From: Candidatus Zipacnadia bacterium
GTDB taxonomy: Bacteria; Armatimonadota; Zipacnadia; Zipacnadales; UBA5352
Direction: 5' to 3'
Assembly: GCA_029821635.1 (NCBI GenBank)
Contig: JALGSW010000028.1
Coordinates: 1-41,212, forward strand
DNA length: 41,212 bases
Position 1 is the first letter of the stretch. Each line of letters begins with the position of its first letter. A program made the position numbers and the translations under genes. The notes under the pieces are model-generated. The model worked only from the letters and a program-made list of their open reading frames with translations. It did not search any database and was not told the DNA's origin. Positions 1 through 6,876 of this stretch are shown one piece after another.

Positions 1-26
1 CACGTTTGGGTGCTTGAGGGCTTCAT
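1..26 (-). CDS. Possible 5' end of a leftward gene, cut by the window edge
   Basis: Reading leftward, an ATG at 26-24 opens a frame that runs off the edge (MKPSSTQT...). A good Shine-Dalgarno stretch, GAGGTGA at about 39-33, lies 6-7 bases before it. Only eight residues are visible, so no function can be given. A six-base-stem dyad (81-98) and a TATAAG hexamer (65-60) lie further upstream and may be part of its control region. The ribosome-binding site is the main support; chance is possible. Confidence 0.35.
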
Positions 27-415
27 CTGTTATCACCTCAAGCACGGTAATTCTTGAAACTTATACAAGTACCTCCTCCACCCACAGAAAAATGTGGGTA
101 AAGCATAGCTCCGGGACGGAGAGGGGAAGAGGCCGCCGCGCGCAGCGAGGTGGCCGAAGGGGTGAGGCGCCGTTGCCGTCGCGACCGACGCAGGGCGATG
201 GGGCGTTGGTTCTTCCCGATCAGTCGGAGCGGCTAAAGCCCCTGCGCTCCATACGACTGGGCAACGATCCGCGGCGATGCCACGCGCGGCCGTTCTCCCC
301 CTCTCCCGCTTGTCCCGCCTGCCGTTTAGGCGGGACCAGGGAGAGAGGGACTGGGGGGGAGGCGCCGTCTGCCGTCGCGAACGACGCAGGGCCGCGGGGG
401 GGCCGCGATCGCGGC
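27..415. repeat. Repeat-rich spacer with several palindromes
   Basis: No convincing gene lies here. The stretch holds: a dyad CCCACA-N6-TGTGGG at 81-98; a hairpin-forming unit at 223-266 (GGAGCGG...GCGCTCC) that recurs at 5192-5235; a perfect 9-bp stem GTCCCGCCT/AGGCGGGAC at 312-336 nested in an imperfect CT-rich/GA-rich outer stem; and two copies, about 190 bp apart (near 171-196 and 366-395), of a GCCGTCGCGA-CGACGCAGGG motif. Reading frames that cross it have the arginine/proline-rich composition of non-coding GC-rich DNA. Confidence 0.6.
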
Positions 416-1750
416 TCACTGCTCCTGCGCCTCCTTGCCCGCGGGAGACTCTGCGCCGGACGTGGGTGGCGCTCCCGCGGGATCGACCTCATTGATGTAG
501 TCGAGGTGCATCTGCGCGGCCTCGCGCGCACCGGGGCCGTCCGCGACCTCGAGTGCGCTCTGCGCGTCCGCCCGGGCGGCGGCATAGTCGCAGAGCACCA
601 TGTAGGCGCCCTCCCGCCAGAGGTAGGCGGCTGAGGTCGGCGGGCGCGCCTCGATCTTCTCGCTGTAGAGATCGACGGCGATCTGAGCGTGCATCCGGGC
701 TTCACCGTCATCCCCGCTCCATGACCGCCACTGCGCCAGGTCCACGTGCGCGGACGCCATCCACGGGTCCAGCTCCAACGTGCGCTCAAGGTCCTTTATC
801 GCCCGGCGCCGTTGGAGGTAGTAGTTCACCCACGCGAACAGGTAGCTCCCCGAGCCGGACGCGCTCTGCGCGCGGAGTTCCCCCTCCACGAGGTTTGCGC
901 GAACGAAGTAGCCGCGCGCGCCCTGCTTGTTTGTCCTCACAGCGGTGGCGCAGTCGCGCCGCGCGCTCTTCAGGTCGCCCTGCTGAACGGACAGCCACGA
1001 GCGGTAGAGGAGCGCCGAGGTGCAGTGCGGGCTCACCTCCAGCGCCTGCGACAGGGCCTCGATAGCCGCTTCGTCTTCGCCCATTTCCGAGAGGGCATGG
1101 GCCTTTGCTTCGCACGCCCGCACCGCGTCGGGCCGCGTCGCCAGCACGCGGTCACACTCATCGATCGACTCCTCGAGGCGGCCGTCCACCTGCAGCGCGG
1201 AGGCGAGCAGGAGTCGGAGCCAGGGGTCGTCGGGGTGCGCCGCGAGACCCTCCTCGGCCGCCGCGCTGGCGCCCTTGGTGTCGCTCAGGCTCAGCAGGAG
1301 CCGGCAGCGCAGACGCTGCAGGTGGACGTCATCGGGCAGCTCAGCGAGGGCCGCGTCCACCAATGACAGCGCATGCGCGTAGTCCCTGTCGGCCTGTGCG
1401 TAATCCGCCGGCCACTCATGCAACATGCCCTGACCGTAGTGGGCTTGGGGAAGCTCGGAGTCGAGTTCGAGGGCGCGGGCGATGGAGACTTCGGCGCAGG
1501 CACGGCGCTCACGCGCGATGAGCCCGCTTGCGAGGGCCGCGTGTGCTGCCGCCTCGTCCGGGTGCCGGTGGACGTAGCGTTGCCAGACCCTCACGTACTC
1601 CGCATCGCGGCCCTGGAGGACGAGGTCTTCGCCGAGACTCCGCGTCTCCTCGAGGCTCCGGTTGGGCCCGTAGTAGTTCCGCACCAGCCAACCCGAAAGG
1701 CTCATCACCGCGACCGCGGCGATGAGGAGCGCGACCTGCCTGCGCGGCAT
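416..1750 (-). CDS. Membrane-anchored or secreted TPR-repeat protein
   Basis: A 444-residue protein with a hydrophobic N-terminal segment (about residues 4-24, after MPRRQ) that may be a signal anchor. Helical repeats of TPR type follow, for example around HPDEAAAHAALASGLIARE, DDPWLRLLLASALQVDGRLEE and SPHCTSALLYRSWLSVQQGD, and continue to about residue 410. The C-terminal tail is Pro/Gly/Glu-rich. TPR proteins are protein-interaction scaffolds and no enzyme motif is visible. ATG at 1750 is chosen over GTG at 1759 because GGGGAG lies 8 bases upstream of the ATG. A leftward promoter candidate lies at 1827-1799. The specific role is unknown. Confidence 0.8.
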   Translation of the reverse strand: MPRRQVALLIAAVAVMSLSGWLVRNYYGPNRSLEETRSLGEDLVLQGRDAEYVRVWQRYVHRHPDEAAAHAALASGLIARERRACAEVSIARALELDSELPQAHYGQGMLHEWPADYAQADRDYAHALSLVDAALAELPDDVHLQRLRCRLLLSLSDTKGASAAAEEGLAAHPDDPWLRLLLASALQVDGRLEESIDECDRVLATRPDAVRACEAKAHALSEMGEDEAAIEALSQALEVSPHCTSALLYRSWLSVQQGDLKSARRDCATAVRTNKQGARGYFVRANLVEGELRAQSASGSGSYLFAWVNYYLQRRRAIKDLERTLELDPWMASAHVDLAQWRSWSGDDGEARMHAQIAVDLYSEKIEARPPTSAAYLWREGAYMVLCDYAAARADAQSALEVADGPGAREAAQMHLDYINEVDPAGAPPTSGAESPAGKEAQEQ

Positions 1751-1798
1751 CTGCCCCACTCCCCGACCGTGCGTCAGGAGCGTCTTGCGCGTAGATGA

Positions 1799-1827
1799 AG
1801 TCTACTCCAAGGCCTGTGCGTGGGCAA
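1799..1827 (-). promoter_or_regulatory. Sigma70-type promoter for the TPR gene
   Basis: On the minus strand, TTGCCC (1827-1822), a 17-bp spacer and TAGACT (1804-1799) match a sigma70 promoter. They lie about 50 bp before the TPR start at 1750. The dyad GTAGA-N5-TCTAC (1791-1805) overlaps the -10 and could be an operator. The same TAGACT -10 recurs at 13674 and 16657. Confidence 0.5.
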
Positions 1828-1834
1828 GCGGATC

Positions 1835-2046
1835 GCGACGACCGCAGGCAGGGATGCCTGCGCCACGAACGGCAAGGATGACGACCGGGCATTCGCAGTC
1901 GCCGTTCTCCCCCTCGCCGGGACGGAGGAAGGGCCGCACGAGCCTCGCGAGCGAAGCGAGCGCGGCGAGGTTGGCCCAGGCCGTTCGCATCGCGCGACGA
2001 CCGCAGGCAGGGATGCCTGCGCCACGAACGGCAAGGATGACGACCG
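1835..2046. repeat. Two direct 53-bp intergenic repeats with palindromic core
   Basis: Positions 1835-1887 and 1994-2046 are identical over 53 bp. Each contains a 7-bp stem, GCAGGCA/TGCCTGC, with a GGGA loop. Each is followed by a GCCGTTCTCCCCC...TCGCCGG stretch also seen near 290. A third, inverted copy of the core lies at 19238-19270. Between the two copies, 1929-1993 resembles the reverse complement of 8731-8796. There are only two units and no uniform spacers, so this is not CRISPR. It looks like an interspersed REP-type family. Confidence 0.75.
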
Positions 2047-2142
2047 CGCCCGTGCCGACGCCGTTCTCCCCCCTCGCCGGAACGGAGAGGGGGGCCGGGG
2101 GGGAGAGGTCAGGCCCTCCTTCCCGCCTTTCTTCCCCACCCC

Positions 2143-2179
2143 TTGACTCCCGCCACCCTCCTCACTATAATCAATAACA
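2143..2179 (+). promoter_or_regulatory. Consensus sigma70 promoter overlapped by a PerR-like box
   Basis: TTGACT (2143-2148), a 17-bp spacer and a perfect TATAAT (2166-2171) form a near-consensus promoter. Positions 2165-2179 (CTATAATCAATAACA) match 10 of the 14 fixed positions of the published PerR box TTATAATNATTATAA and overlap the -10. The next gene encodes a PerR-like repressor, so autorepression relieved by peroxide is a natural inference. The leader to the ATG at 2209 is about 30 nt. Confidence 0.7.
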
Positions 2180-2208
2180 GTTCGCATTACTATCTGGGTT
2201 TGATAATC

Positions 2209-2640
2209 ATGGCAGGAGAAGACAGGCTGGCGGCAAAGGTTCGAGAGACAGGCGGACGCATGACGCATCAGCGGCGTGCGGTGCTTGAGGCACTCGCGTC
2301 AGTGGATACGCACCCCACCGCCGCCGAGGTCTACGAGATGGTCCGCCAGGCGCTGCCGGACGTGAGCCAGGGCACCGTCTACCGCAACCTCCGCAAGCTG
2401 ATCGAGCTTGGCTACGCGCAGGAGCTTGACTACGGATCGGGCGCGTCGCATTTCGACGCGTGCGTGGAGCCGCACTACCACGTGCGCTGCACCGACTGCG
2501 GGCGTGTCGCGGATCTGCCGATACATAGCGAGCCCACGCCGTGCATCGACGAAGCTCGGCGGGCTGCAGACGGCTGGACGATCTCCGAGCACCGCGTTGA
2601 GTTCATGGGGCTCTGCCCCGGGTGTCGCAAGAGCGAGTAG
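2209..2640 (+). CDS. perR: PerR-type peroxide-sensing Fur-family repressor
   Basis: A 143-residue Fur-family protein: N-terminal winged helix (about 15-80, with the DVSQGTVYRNLRKL recognition region) and C-terminal dimerisation domain. Regulatory-metal ligands can be placed by family alignment at H35, D83, H89, H91 and D102. Asp at the last position (ADLP) is the PerR-type residue, where Fur has Glu. Two CxxC pairs (C94/C97 and C136/C139) would hold structural zinc. Start: ATG 2209 is preferred to the in-frame codon at 2143, which lies inside the -35 box. The gene heads a cluster of ROS-detoxifying genes, its expected regulon. PerR rather than Fur or Zur is likely but not proven. Confidence 0.85.
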   Translation: MAGEDRLAAKVRETGGRMTHQRRAVLEALASVDTHPTAAEVYEMVRQALPDVSQGTVYRNLRKLIELGYAQELDYGSGASHFDACVEPHYHVRCTDCGRVADLPIHSEPTPCIDEARRAADGWTISEHRVEFMGLCPGCRKSE

Positions 2641-2673
2641 CGTGACGTGCACTGATGAAGGAGGAGACGCACG

Positions 2674-3246
2674 ATGGAGCTCAAGGGCAGCCGGACCGAG
2701 AAGAACATCCTGACAGCGTTCGCGGGGGAGTCGCAGGCGCGCAACCGCTACGCCTACTTCGCCAGTCAGGCGAAGAAGGAGGGCTACGAGCAGATCGCGG
2801 CGATCTTCGCGGAGACCGCCGACCAGGAGAAGGAGCACGCGAAGCGGCTCTTCAAGTTCCTGGAGGGCGGCGAGGTTGAGGTGACCGCGGCGTTCCCGGC
2901 AGGCGTCATCGGCACGACCGCCGAGAACCTGAAGGCCTCCGCCGACGGCGAGAACCACGAGAACACGGTAATGTACCCCGAGTTCTCCGAGATCGCCGAG
3001 GAGGAGGGCTTCAAGCTGATCGCCGCCGCCTTCCGCTCGATCGGCAAGGCCGAGGTCGGCCACGAGAAGCGCTACCTGACGCTGCTGGACCACGTCGCTT
3101 CGGGCACGGTCTTCGAGCGCGAGAGCGAAGTCGTCTGGCGCTGCCGCAACTGCGGCTACATGAGCAATGGCACAGGCGCGCCGAACAAGTGCCCGGCATG
3201 TGACCACCCGCAGGCGCACTTCGAGGTCTACGCCGAACTGCAGTAG
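2674..3246 (+). CDS. rbr: Rubrerythrin (NADH/rubredoxin-linked peroxide reductase)
   Basis: 190 residues. The N-terminal ferritin-like four-helix domain carries diiron ligands in the E-S-Q-A-R segment (near residue 19), EKEH (near 53-56), the ENTVMYPEF/AEEEGF region and GKAEVGHEKRY. The C-terminal rubredoxin-like domain has CRNCGY and CPACDHP, a slightly expanded centre compared with classical rubrerythrin. It reduces H2O2 in the cytoplasm of anaerobes with electrons from rubredoxin. AAGGAGG (2658-2664) lies 9 bases before the ATG. The start is 33 bp downstream of perR, and the likely donor, rubredoxin, is encoded at 5025. Confidence 0.96.
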   Translation: MELKGSRTEKNILTAFAGESQARNRYAYFASQAKKEGYEQIAAIFAETADQEKEHAKRLFKFLEGGEVEVTAAFPAGVIGTTAENLKASADGENHENTVMYPEFSEIAEEEGFKLIAAAFRSIGKAEVGHEKRYLTLLDHVASGTVFERESEVVWRCRNCGYMSNGTGAPNKCPACDHPQAHFEVYAELQ

Positions 3247-3344
3247 CTCGTCTGGCGCATCAGACATGAACCGGCGGCACATCCGGCAAGCGTGTGCCGC
3301 CTCGTGTAGCGAATACTCAGACACAAGACAGGGAGGGCGTACCC

Positions 3345-3719
3345 ATGGCCGCTCCGATGGAAGTCTATAAGTGCGAGAAGTGCGGGAACATCGTCGAGGT
3401 ACTCCACGGAGGCCCCGGCGAGCTGTCGTGCTGCGGTCAGCCGATGACGCTGCTCGAGGCCGCGACCACCGATGAGGGCAAGGAGAAGCATGTGCCGGTC
3501 GTCGAGAAGATCGACGGCGGCTACCAGGTCACGGTCGGCAGCGTGCCGCACCCGATGACCGAGGCGCATCAGATCGAGTGGATCGAGCTGATCGCCGACG
3601 GCAAGGTCCTCCGGGCAAACCTCGACCCCACCGATGCGCCGAGTGCAACCTTCTGCACCGACGCGCAGAGCGTCGTCGTCCGCGAGCACTGCAACGTCCA
3701 CGGCATCTGGAAGGCGTAG
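3345..3719 (+). CDS. dfx: Desulfoferrodoxin (2Fe superoxide reductase)
   Basis: 124 residues. The N-terminal desulforedoxin domain has CEKCGN and the SCCGQP pair that bind Fe(SCys)4. The superoxide reductase domain shows the EKHVPVVEK loop (Glu-Lys-His), [14 protein letters not shown] and the C-terminal CNVHGIWKA, giving the expected His4-Cys iron centre. It reduces superoxide to peroxide, which rubrerythrin then removes. The codon at 3345 is chosen because [14 protein letters not shown] matches the family N-terminus and a GGGAGG lies shortly upstream; a longer frame from 3294 is less likely. Confidence 0.96.
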   Translation: MAAPMEVYKCEKCGNIVEVLHGGPGELSCCGQPMTLLEAATTDEGKEKHVPVVEKIDGGYQVTVGSVPHPMTEAHQIEWIELIADGKVLRANLDPTDAPSATFCTDAQSVVVREHCNVHGIWKA

Positions 3720-3770
3720 AGGCGGGCGCTCGCGGCTGAACGGCTGCTGAAAGGAGCCGTCTGACTCACC

Positions 3771-4967
3771 ATGCACGTCACGCTGACCGAAGGCATCAAC
3801 TGGGTAGGCGCAATCGACTGGACCATCCGCGATTTCCACGGCTATCACACCGGCCGCGGATCGACCTACAACGCCTACCTGGTGCAGGGCACGGAGAAGA
3901 CCGCGCTCATCGACACCGTCAAGCGCACCTACACCAACTCGCTGCTGGCGAATGTTGATGAGGTGGCCGGGCTCGGCGCGGTGGACTACATCGTCGCGAA
4001 CCACGCTGAACCCGACCACTCCGGCTCGCTGGCCGCTGCGATCGAGGCCACCGGCGCGACGCTCGTGGCCAACGAGAAGACCGTCGGCATCCTCGCGGCC
4101 TACTACGACACCTCCGGCTGGGAGATCGAGGTGGTCGCGACCGGCGACTCCCTCGACCTGGGCGGGCGCTCGCTCACCTTCGTGCAGGTGCCGATGGTGC
4201 ACTGGCCCGACTCGATGGTCAGCTACTGCCCTGAGGAGAAGATACTCTTCTCCAACGATGCCTTCGGTCAGCACATCGCCTCCTCTGGCCGCTTCGACGA
4301 CGAGAACGACCTGTCGGTCGTCATGCAGGAGGCGAAGACCTACTACGCCAACATCGTCATGCTCTACGGCCGCCCGATCGCGAAAGCGCTGGATGCCCTC
4401 GGCGGGCTGGAGATCGGCACCATCGCGCCCGCGCACGGCGTGGTCTGGCGCGCACACATCCCGGAGATCCTCGACGCCTACTCCAACTGGGTGCAGTGCC
4501 GGGCCCGGCCGAAGGTGCTCGTGATCTACGAGAGCATGTGGCACTCAACCGACTGCATGGCCCACGAGATCGTGAAGGGCGCAACCCGCGAGGGCGTCGA
4601 GGTCAAGCTCTTCGACGTTGGCGGCACGCACCGCACCGAGCTGGCGACCGAAATGCTCGACGCGGCAGCGGTCGCCTTCGGCTCGCCAACGCTCAACATG
4701 ACGCTGATGCCCGACATCGCGGGCGTGCTGACCTACATCAAGGGCCTCGCACCCAAGGGCAAGGCGGGCTTCGCGTTCGGCTCCTACGGCTGGGCACCGA
4801 GCGGCCCGAAGGCGGTCAACGAGTACCTTGAGGCGATGGACTTTGACATCCTGCGCGAGCCCCTCACCGCGCAGTGGAAGCCGAGCGAGGACGTGCTGGC
4901 GCAGTGCCGCGAGGCGGGCGCGCTGCTCGCCGACCGCGCGCAGGAGGCCCCGCAGGCCGGCGCGTGA
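3771..4967 (+). CDS. fprA: Flavodiiron protein (FprA-type O2/NO reductase)
   Basis: 398 residues, the usual size of a class A flavodiiron protein. The metallo-beta-lactamase-like domain carries H78-x-E80-x-D82-H83, H144, D163 and H222, the standard diiron ligands. A C-terminal flavodoxin domain starts near residue 248 (VLVIYESMWHST) and includes the FGSYGW FMN loop. It reduces O2 to water (or NO to N2O) with electrons from rubredoxin. AAGGAG at 3751-3756 is 14 bases from the ATG, a long spacing, but the N-terminus fits the family. Dfx lies 51 bp upstream and rubredoxin 57 bp downstream. Confidence 0.95.
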   Translation: MHVTLTEGINWVGAIDWTIRDFHGYHTGRGSTYNAYLVQGTEKTALIDTVKRTYTNSLLANVDEVAGLGAVDYIVANHAEPDHSGSLAAAIEATGATLVANEKTVGILAAYYDTSGWEIEVVATGDSLDLGGRSLTFVQVPMVHWPDSMVSYCPEEKILFSNDAFGQHIASSGRFDDENDLSVVMQEAKTYYANIVMLYGRPIAKALDALGGLEIGTIAPAHGVVWRAHIPEILDAYSNWVQCRARPKVLVIYESMWHSTDCMAHEIVKGATREGVEVKLFDVGGTHRTELATEMLDAAAVAFGSPTLNMTLMPDIAGVLTYIKGLAPKGKAGFAFGSYGWAPSGPKAVNEYLEAMDFDILREPLTAQWKPSEDVLAQCREAGALLADRAQEAPQAGA

Positions 4968-5024
4968 ATCCCGGGACCAGATGACACGGACCGCCCCGAC
5001 CGGGGCGTCAGAGGAGGAAGCATC

Positions 5025-5186
5025 ATGCAGAAGTACGAGTGCGTCGCGTGCGGCTACATCTACGACCCCGAGAAGGGCGATGACACACAGGACATCGCGC
5101 CGGGAACGGCTTTCGAGGACCTGCCGGATGACTGGACCTGCCCCGACTGCGGCGTGGGCAAGGACATGTTCGAGCCGATCGACTGA
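5025..5186 (+). CDS. rd: Rubredoxin
   Basis: A 53-residue one-electron carrier: [18 protein letters not shown]..., with the two iron-binding pairs C6-x2-C9 and C39-x2-C42 (TCPDCGVGK) and the conserved DLPDDW before the second pair. GAGGAGG lies just upstream. It is the natural electron donor to the rubrerythrin and flavodiiron protein encoded before it and completes the detoxification chain. Length and motifs match standard rubredoxins. Confidence 0.96.
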   Translation: MQKYECVACGYIYDPEKGDDTQDIAPGTAFEDLPDDWTCPDCGVGKDMFEPID

Positions 5187-5191
5187 GGGCC

Positions 5192-5235
5192 GTCGGAGCG
5201 GCTGAAGCCCCTCCGCTCCATACGACTGGACAACG
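5192..5235. repeat. Interspersed palindromic repeat, second copy of 223-266
   Basis: This 44-bp stretch closely matches 223-266 and contains the stem GGAGCGG/CCGCTCC. It begins 5 bp after the rubredoxin stop. It could act as an RNA-stabilising or terminating hairpin between the two transcription units. Confidence 0.65.
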
Positions 5236-5288
5236 GCACAGCAGGGCCGCCATCGCGAAATTCCCCGCTGAGAATCCGCCCGGACCGG

Positions 5289-5335
5289 TTTACTTTCCCG
5301 CTCGGGCCGGGTATAATGTATGCGAATATTCGCAT
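5289..5335 (+). promoter_or_regulatory. Sigma70 promoter with perfect 16-bp palindromic operator
   Basis: TTTACT (5289-5294), a 17-bp spacer and a perfect TATAAT (5312-5317) precede the ArsR-family gene. Immediately downstream lies ATGCGAATATTCGCAT (5320-5335), a perfect 16-bp palindrome covering the expected transcription start. Its position and form suit a winged-helix dimer such as the ArsR-family product encoded 27 bp further on. Confidence 0.75.
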
Positions 5336-5361
5336 GAGTGCATGATAGGTGAGGGACAGCG

Positions 5362-5700
5362 ATGGCGACCACGGAGACGGCAGCCCGCGGAGGCAAAGAG
5401 AGGCGCGAGGACCTGGCCTGCTGCGAACAGATGGCGACAGTGTTCCGGGCGCTGGGGAACCCCACCCGTATCGGAATACTCAGGCGCATCGTGGACGGTG
5501 AGATGTGCGTGAGTGAGCTGCGCGACGAGCTGGAGTGCAGCCAGCCGAACATCTCCCAGCACCTCGGCGTCCTTCGGGACAGAGGCGTCGTCGTCTCCCA
5601 ACGGGATGGGGCGCGCGTGTGCTACCGTCCGGCCCATTCAGGACTCGCCGATCTGCTGGAGCTCGCGGCTATGATCTTTCATGTCGAGGATCCGCACTGA
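5362..5700 (+). CDS. ArsR/SmtB-family winged-helix repressor
   Basis: 112 residues. The helix-turn-helix region spans about 48-75 (CVSELRDELECSQPNISQHLGVLRDRG in outline), with a wing at VVSQRDGARVCYRP. Five Cys are present: C20-C21 as an adjacent pair, C49, C59 and C87. The canonical ArsR CxC sensor is absent, so the ligand (metal, metalloid or thiol oxidation) cannot be assigned. A perfect palindrome at its promoter suggests autorepression. It heads a short unit with an FmdB-like protein and a thioredoxin, which leans towards redox or thiol sensing; that is inference. Confidence 0.88.
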   Translation: MATTETAARGGKERREDLACCEQMATVFRALGNPTRIGILRRIVDGEMCVSELRDELECSQPNISQHLGVLRDRGVVVSQRDGARVCYRPAHSGLADLLELAAMIFHVEDPH

Positions 5701-5721
5701 CTACCTACAGGAGGACTGACG

Positions 5722-5931
5722 ATGCCGCTGTATGAGTATGACTGTCAGGACTGCGGTGAGCGCTTCGAGACCCTCGTAAGCGCTCGCGGCAAGGATGACG
5801 CGAAGAAGTGCCCCGGCTGCGGCAGCGAGGCGACGACACGAGCGCTCTCGACCTTCGCCGTCGGGACTGCCTCGAAGAGAAGTGACGCGTGCGCGACGTG
5901 CTGCCCGGGCGGGACGTGCGGCCTGCAATAG
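5722..5931 (+). CDS. FmdB-family small zinc-ribbon protein
   Basis: 69 residues beginning [18 protein letters not shown], the hallmark start of the FmdB/CxxC zinc-ribbon family, with the second pair in CPGCGSEA. The Cys-rich C-terminus ([10 protein letters not shown]) is common in FmdB-like proteins of anaerobes. Members are called putative regulators but their biochemistry is largely unknown. AGGAGG lies about 6 bases before the ATG. It sits 21 bp after the ArsR gene. Confidence 0.9.
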   Translation: MPLYEYDCQDCGERFETLVSARGKDDAKKCPGCGSEATTRALSTFAVGTASKRSDACATCCPGGTCGLQ

Positions 5932-5993
5932 GCGAGCCCGCAGCGCGAACACTACCCGCCGCGCCCACCGGGCGGTTCATCAGGGAGACTTCA

Positions 5994-6479
5994 ATGATGC
6001 GTTCGACCAACCGACGGTGGATGATGGCTGTGGGCCTACTGGCGACCCTGGCGTTGATCGGCGCGATAGCATCCGGATGCGATCTGGATGAGGAGAGCAA
6101 GCCCGACCCAGCCGACAAGACCTCCGAGGAGGGCGCCGGCCAGCCTGGCACGCCCGGGGAGATCATCAAGGCGGACGCCGCGAGCTTCGACGAGGTGGTG
6201 CTCAAGTCCGACGTGCCCGTGCTGCTGGACTTCTACGCCGACTGGTGCGGTCCGTGCCGCCAGTTGCACCCGACGCTAGAGGAGATCGCGGAAGACTACG
6301 CGGGCCGCGTCAAGGTCGTGCGGGTGGACGTTGACGACAACGGCGCGCTTGCGAGCCAGTACAACGTGCGCGGCATCCCCGCCCTCTTCGTCTTCAAGGG
6401 CGGCCAGGTCGTAGATCAGACCGTAGGGATGCAGCCGAAGGCCGATCTGGAGCGCATGCTCAAGAAGCATCTGGGTTGA
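5994..6479 (+). CDS. Thioredoxin-fold lipoprotein
   Basis: 161 residues. A hydrophobic signal segment (about 8-28) ends at IASGC, with Cys29 as the likely lipidation site. An acidic, Pro-rich linker follows (about 30-55), then a thioredoxin domain with the ADWCGPCRQ active site and the cis-Pro loop [12 protein letters not shown]. It probably acts as a membrane-tethered disulfide reductase or oxidase outside the cytoplasm. ATG 5994 (or 5997) follows CAGGGAGA. The frame is open further upstream, but that stretch overlaps the FmdB gene and lacks the signal context. Confidence 0.9.
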   Translation: MMRSTNRRWMMAVGLLATLALIGAIASGCDLDEESKPDPADKTSEEGAGQPGTPGEIIKADAASFDEVVLKSDVPVLLDFYADWCGPCRQLHPTLEEIAEDYAGRVKVVRVDVDDNGALASQYNVRGIPALFVFKGGQVVDQTVGMQPKADLERMLKKHLG

Positions 6480-6516
6480 TACGAGGACGCACCCTTCCAC
6501 GTAACTGCAAGGCCCT

Positions 6517-6554
6517 GACGCGAGCCGCCACCCCACGGCGGCTCGCGTCTCTTC
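6517..6554 (+). terminator. Rho-independent-like terminator after the thioredoxin gene
   Basis: GACGCGAGCCGCC (6517-6529), a 7-base loop and GGCGGCTCGCGTC (6537-6549) form a perfect 13-bp stem followed by TCTTC. The tail is weak in T, but the stem is long and 37 bp after the stop codon. Confidence 0.75.
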
Positions 6555-6876
6555 ATGTACGCGCGAGCCGCACAGGTGATGCTCGCGGTATACTCCGACG
6601 AAGGTTCTGCCCGCACTCACGCTCGCGGTCGCCATCTGTGCGCCCGCATCGCCTCCCTCGGCCGCGACGTGAACCCCGATTACAGCGCCGGTGCCGAGCT
6701 CCAGTCGCCGGTCGCCGAGGAGTACACCGTGCGCTTCGAGTCCCTGAGCGGCTCGGTCGAGGCCCAATGGAGCGGCGACAGGACCTGAGCCGACGGGTGC
6801 GCATGAAGGGACCCCGGCCACTTGCGGCGAAGGCTCAGGCCACTTTCCTGTGCCGCGCCACGGAGGCCCTTTCACT
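6555..6876. other. Spacer without a convincing gene
   Basis: A 77-codon open frame (6555-6788) crosses this stretch, but its composition is poor, no ribosome-binding site is evident and no family is recognisable. No clear promoter was found, although GGAGG at 6862-6866 serves the next gene. Confidence 0.4.

Noticed and set aside
1835-2046. CRISPR array
   Set aside because: Only two repeat units with a single 106-bp spacer that itself belongs to another repeat family; no cas genes.
2299-4544. Leftward open frames of 341 and 438 codons opposite perR, rubrerythrin, desulfoferrodoxin and the flavodiiron gene
   Set aside because: The rightward genes have clear motifs and ribosome sites. The leftward frames have none.
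6555-6788. 77-codon rightward frame in the spacer
   Set aside because: No ribosome site, no family, and it begins right after a terminator without a promoter. Left as spacer.
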